The notes beneath the pieces are model-generated. The model did not search any database and was not told the origin of the DNA. It saw only the letters and a list, made by a program, of their open reading frames with translations. A stretch of DNA of 64,000 nt from Tanytarsus gracilentus (lineage: Eukaryota; Arthropoda; Insecta; Diptera; Chironomidae). The stretch covers positions 1,736,001 to 1,800,000 of the forward strand of contig JAXRKN010000038.1 in NCBI GenBank assembly GCA_038502055.1, in the 5' to 3' direction. The stretch's first letter is position 1. Each line of letters starts with the position of its first letter. The translations under genes were made by a program, and so were the position numbers. Shown piece by piece: positions 59,353-64,000 of the stretch.

Positions 59353-62300
59353 CTAATGAACTTCAATTTCCTTCACTCGACTCACAAATTCATTAAAATC
59401 CCTCTTAAGAATATAATTTTCTTTCAATAGTCTGAAGTTGCCGAGTGTATTTGATTTAGTGCCCAGGCACATTTTATACTGATTCTTTTCCAATTTACTA
59501 TCACAAACTATGCGATGGAAGATATGAACGAGCGATGGATCGGGCGATCGGAAGACATTTAAATTATAATCAGAAATATTTTTAAGTTCATTGCCCTCCG
59601 CAATTGAGAGGAGATATTGATTCTGCACTTGATAACTGGCCGTTAGAATTTTCTCTAAAAATTTCACATCTTCCAATCCCCAACCCTTAATGTCAGTTAT
59701 TCCAAATCCATTAATTTTACTATTCATTATATCACATTTGTAAATTGAGGCTAGTCCATAGCCATACTCGCGAAAATATCCACTTTCACTATTCACAATT
59801 GTTGCATTTGCATAAAATTGATAATTAAATGACATCTGCTTGTAGTCGGTGAGAAAATCACCTCCGTTGCCGATGTGCATTGATGGTGGAATTTGAATTG
59901 ACGGAACCAATTCAGGATTGTATTCACTAAAAACAATTGGCAAGTATATTTGCTTATGCTTCACGGTATTCTGTCGAATTCTCTCGAGCGTAATTTGCGT
60001 AAAAAGAATATCGACGTCAATCAGAAATATTATGTCATGATCTCTTATGTAACTCGATTGAATTGCGCGATCGATTGCGATGCCACGTGAAAATTCACCG
60101 TAAAGCTTTATCACTTTTATCGACCTCCTTTGATACTTTCTATTGAGGTCATCGACAATTTGATAAACAAATGACACTTTAGGATCAGTTGTGTCAATAA
60201 ATAGTGAGATGATGAGATCGACATTATTATTTCTACGAAGAACGACCTGAAGAATAAAAAAGTTTAAATTTTAATCTAACTCCGGAAAATTTTTAATCCC
60301 AAGATTAAAAACTTACATCTTCGAAATTATTTAGAAACCTCAAAAATGTCTCATAACGGCCGGATAGCGGTAGAACGAAAGTAATTTTATCATCAATAGT
60401 GGATTCCAGTTCGTTCTTTGTAGAGTAAAAATTACTAAATTTGTTGAGTTTCTCATTAAAAAGTGATTTCATTTTGTCCGTAAACCTATAGATTGAGGCA
60501 TTGCTTTGAACTAGAATTAAAATTTAATTAAATTATCTTAATTAGCTGATTATAATTAAACCCACCAAAATCGTGATAAGCTGTCTCTGGACTTTCCGTA
60601 ATTTCTCTTATACTCGTTTCGGTAAAGGATCGTTGAACGTAAAGATGTTTCCGCACTGGAACGGTCATTTTCTTTCCTCTATATTTTCTATACACTAACA
60701 ACAAGTCTAATATCAAATCGTGGCCATGTATTGTATTGACACGTGAATATCCATACAGAACTTCTCTGTATTCTATTATTCTTCCACGTTGCCTTGAATA
60801 TGCGTTAATATTTTCCATAATTTCTCTAATCACGTCCTCGAGTCCCTCTCGAAATGCAGATTCCATTTTTCGTTTCGGATTCGAATGGACCGGCGAATAA
60901 ATGCTTTTGGCAAGAAAATCCCACTCAACAAGATCATCGAGATCTTCTGGGATGTGACGATTCAGACTTGGATTATTACCTGAAATAAAATTAATTATTT
61001 TTTTTTGATGACTTTTAAAGATCAAAATCTCACCTAAAATATCATGATCATCTAAAAAACTTAAACTAACGTTTTCAGGAAACAAAGGAACACCACGTGC
61101 TAACATTTTATGTGTCTTTGGAATTTGTAGTAAACTAATCATTTGAGCAATGTCTCGATGAAGATAAAGTGACTGTTGTCGCAATTCTTGTGCTGTCAAT
61201 CCAAGACTATATGCATACATTCGATGCATAAGTGGCGATCGTTTAATTGGATGCAAAGTTATGGCACTATGAACTTCACGACGCTTTAAATTGCCAGAAA
61301 ATGCTCGATTTCCACTTGAGTTGTGATGAAAAATTGATTGCATCTAAAATAAAATTTATTTCATGTTTTTTTTAAGCGCGGAAGTTGTAAATTTTAATTT
61401 TCACCTCATAATTCCAAGTACACGGAATTTCGGCAAATTTTTGCACACATCGTCCCACTTCGACGTCCTCGTGTGTGCTGTAGAGATTCTTTAGACATGT
61501 TGGAATGTGTGGAGCGACTAAATTTATAAATTAAATTTTAAGCAAGATTAAAAATTAAATTAATTATAAAAAAATTTAAGCTCACCCTTTTTCAGTGTTT
61601 CCCGACTCATAATTATTCCCGGACCACCCATGCAGAAATTTTCATCAGACTCCAGCCAGAGTTTATCGATCTCTTCACTGTTTCCTCGACCGGCTTGTCC
61701 TAAAAACATATTTTAGCACTTATTAAAGTTAATTGAGTTAAACCAAACTTCTAAACTCACCAATGAACTGTTTTTTTGTCGAGTCGACGCGTCGCAAAAA
61801 CTTCTCAAGTTTATCGGGCTTTATGAAGACATCGTCGTCTGCTCGAAGAAACCATTCAAATTTATCAATGAAATGCACATACATGTAGTGCAGCATCATG
61901 AATGATTTCTTTTGTGGAGGATAGCGATCATCAACGCCGGGCAGTGCGACAACGGGAAGATCTGAATAAATTAAACTCTTATTAAAAATGATAAATTGCA
62001 TGGCCAAAATTAATTGTTGTGTAAATAAGCGAACATAAATCATTTCGCATCAAATGACCGCATCCGATGTGATCTAGTTAGCTCTCTCAAGTGAAATTTA
62101 TAGTTTTGATGCTTACCATCACACGATGAACCTTCAGAGCTAAAAAATGCTATTCGTCCGGGCACTGATTTACCCCACGTACTATACACAGCCTTCGCTC
62201 TCGATTCGAGGAAATCTTTGGACGTCATAACGCCGACAAAAACTAACGTTCGTTGACTATTCGATGGCGTCTCTTCTGCAGTCAAATTAATTATCTCTAA

Positions 62301-63555
62301 GGGCGCTGGAATGTGACATGAGAACATATCAAATGAGTCTTGGTTAATAACAAAATGAATTTCATAATTAAATTCTTTAATTTTTTAAGAGGGGAACGAA
62401 TTAGTCAGAAGCTTCGGGTAATTTAGAGAATGAGATTAAAGATCATAGCAGGAAATTGACATTCATATGTTTAAAAAATTTCGGTTGACTTTTGATATCA
62501 GACAATTTTTTTAAAATTTTTTTAGAGTTTTGATGAATCAACAGAAAGTTTAAGGCTCAACATGAAATGTTTTAAGTAAACAATTGCTTTAACTGTTTCA
62601 GTTGAAAAATTTAAAGTATTTGAAGCCGAGGGCGAGAAACTTGTTTATAAATTTTTTTGTCATTTTTTTTCAAGACTTAGATGTATGAACTTATATCCTT
62701 TTTATACACAATTATTTACTTTAATAAACTTCAATAAAAATATTTTTATAACCTAAAATTTAAACAGTTCTAAAAACATTCTAAACTTTTAGATGAGTTT
62801 CTCGCCCCTTTATCTCAAGGCGTCGCAATGAAATTTGATATTTGAGGCATTAAACACGAAGCAGCGATCTTTTCTTCTTCTTCAAAGTCTCCCCAAAAAA
62901 ATTTCTTAGAAGCCGTCTTGTCATGCAAACATACATTCAAGTACGAACATTCATTAACGCAGGCAAGTGGCATCAATCAAAGTGGAAATGACTCGTCATG
63001 GCATTTTTATTTTATGCAACAATGACATTCGACGTTGCTTCTTTTATTTTTTTTATGCATTTTTACTTTTCTTTCGCTGTACTTTAATTACTTTTATGTC
63101 TTTACATGTTGACTCGCAGATGCTGCTGGAATTTCATGTGAAGATGAGATTTTATTGCATGAGTTTTAGAGTAGTTACAAAATGGATTCGGTGTAAATCA
63201 TTTTTATTTGTTTATAGAAAAAGTTAGTTAATAATTAAAAAGTAATTTGTGGTAAAATGTGAGAAAACTAAACAGTTAATTTTTTTTGCTATTTCACTCA
63301 CTCTCATTAAAATATATGCTCGAAAAGAAATTCACAAAATATAGAGATAATTAAAAGATATCGCACTGTCATGTTAATGAGTTACTTAAGTGAGAGTTCG
63401 TTCAACTTACATTTCACCTGGACACTTGAAAATGAAACCATATCACATTGACTGAGAGTTTCCATTGTATTGAAGGTTTTCAAGAACGTTCCAATGCACA
63501 GTCCAACGACAGCTCCCAATAATCCATAAAAGAGCTTCAACCGTTGTGTCATCAT
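59353..63555 (-). CDS. Chsy: Chondroitin sulfate synthase
   Basis: Nine exons on the minus strand: 63555-63411, 62305-62117, 61961-61761, 61699-61586, 61517-61405, 61343-61034, 60979-60566, 60510-60317 and 60246-59353. They total 2574 nt (857 aa), and each junction is in phase. The product is a type II Golgi protein with a membrane anchor in about residues 8-25. The N-terminal glycosyltransferase domain carries WFLRADDDVFIK (DDD at 153-155) and ENFCMGGPGIIMSRE. The C-terminal domain carries YGEFSRGIAID, LIDVDILFT (DVD at 637-639) and GWGLEDVKF. These match chondroitin synthases, which polymerise GlcA and GalNAc alternately using two active sites. Both DxD motifs are intact. The frame starts ATG-ATG; another ATG 4 nt upstream is out of frame. 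The length is slightly above vertebrate CHSY1 (about 800 aa). Confidence 0.93.
62306..63410 (-). other. Intron 1 of Chsy (1.1 kb)
   Basis: It contains an inverted repeat GGGCGAGAAAC (62630-62640) / GTTTCTCGCCC (62797-62807), extended by AACTGTTT/AAACAGTT just outside on one side. This gives a possible 180-bp stem-loop or small TIR element. The 86-codon plus-strand frame at 62967 has no support. Confidence 0.5.
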
Positions 63556-64000
63556 TCATACGAGAAATTTATTTAATTTTTGATTTTTATTTTTTTCACA
63601 CTTTTCACTCATCAATATTTTTCTTGTGTTTTTTTATGCACATTTGTCAGTCGCATGTGCACGAGATTTGTCAATCATTCATGTAATATGTGCAAAAATT
63701 ACTTTTTTTCCTCTTCCACTTCACTTTGAATCTTCTCTGCTGCTGTTTACACTCGACTACTATTAAATTTGTCTCTCGCAACATTATCTCATCACTAAAT
63801 TTTTCCTCCTTTCCACTTTATTTTCTTCTTCTTCACTCATGTCATGCGATGTGTATTAAGGAAATTTATAGCGAAAAAATCTCAATTGTCCCATTTTCAT
63901 AATCACGCAATTGATGTCAAATGATCATTTCTAGAAAGGCAAAATTCATAAGTGCGCTTTCTGCGACATCCAATGGCGAACTGAGTCTGGAAGTAGATTA
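63556..64000. other. Chsy upstream region
   Basis: 5' UTR and promoter side of Chsy on the minus strand. It is AT-rich with CT-rich stretches on the plus strand. I found no TATA box or Inr/DPE pair, and no other gene. Confidence 0.4.

Overview
The window is eukaryotic and insect-like, most probably a dipteran and perhaps a nematoceran midge; the species cannot be fixed from sequence alone. It is AT-rich, has introns of 50-70 bp beside very large ones, GT-AG splicing and AATAAA signals. Two start regions carry an Inr with a DPE at exactly +28, and a third carries a TATA box with an Inr, as in arthropods.

Layout. 1-309 (minus): the 5' part of a small secreted proline-rich cationic protein with a TATA/Inr promoter. 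310-6550: AT-rich intergenic DNA with a degenerate tandem repeat. 6590-8385 (plus): a four-exon MFS transporter of the SV2/organic cation transporter-like type. About 9687-52010 (plus): one very large gene, coding 20009-51672 in 12 exons (2171 aa). It encodes a mostly disordered protein ending in a MYND-like zinc finger and a conserved C-terminal domain, best matched to the apical junction component AJM1/ajm-1 group. Its introns hold four TIR or fold-back elements, one nested in another. An internal start at 44765 appears to give a second N-terminus (1283 aa).

53417-54797 (minus): B4GAT1-like beta-1,4-glucuronyltransferase (GT49). 55186-57151 (plus): two tandem paralogous secreted cysteine-containing proteins of unknown function. 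57206-58387 (minus): ecdysteroid kinase-like (CHK/EcKinase) protein. 59353-63555 (minus): chondroitin sulfate synthase in nine exons (857 aa), complete in coding sequence.

How the genes relate. Two Golgi glycosyltransferases that handle glucuronate (B4GAT1 and Chsy) lie within 5 kb of each other, and the large gene looks like an epithelial junction protein. There is no operon-like organisation. Splice models were derived by hand; the complete multi-exon models keep phase at every junction and sum to multiples of three. I did not see a convincing new multi-gene system. The most interesting items are the large alternative N-terminus and the PDZ-ligand read-through end of the AJM1-like gene, the tandem secreted paralogs, the proline-rich secreted precursor, and the well-bounded hAT-like element with a second element inside it.
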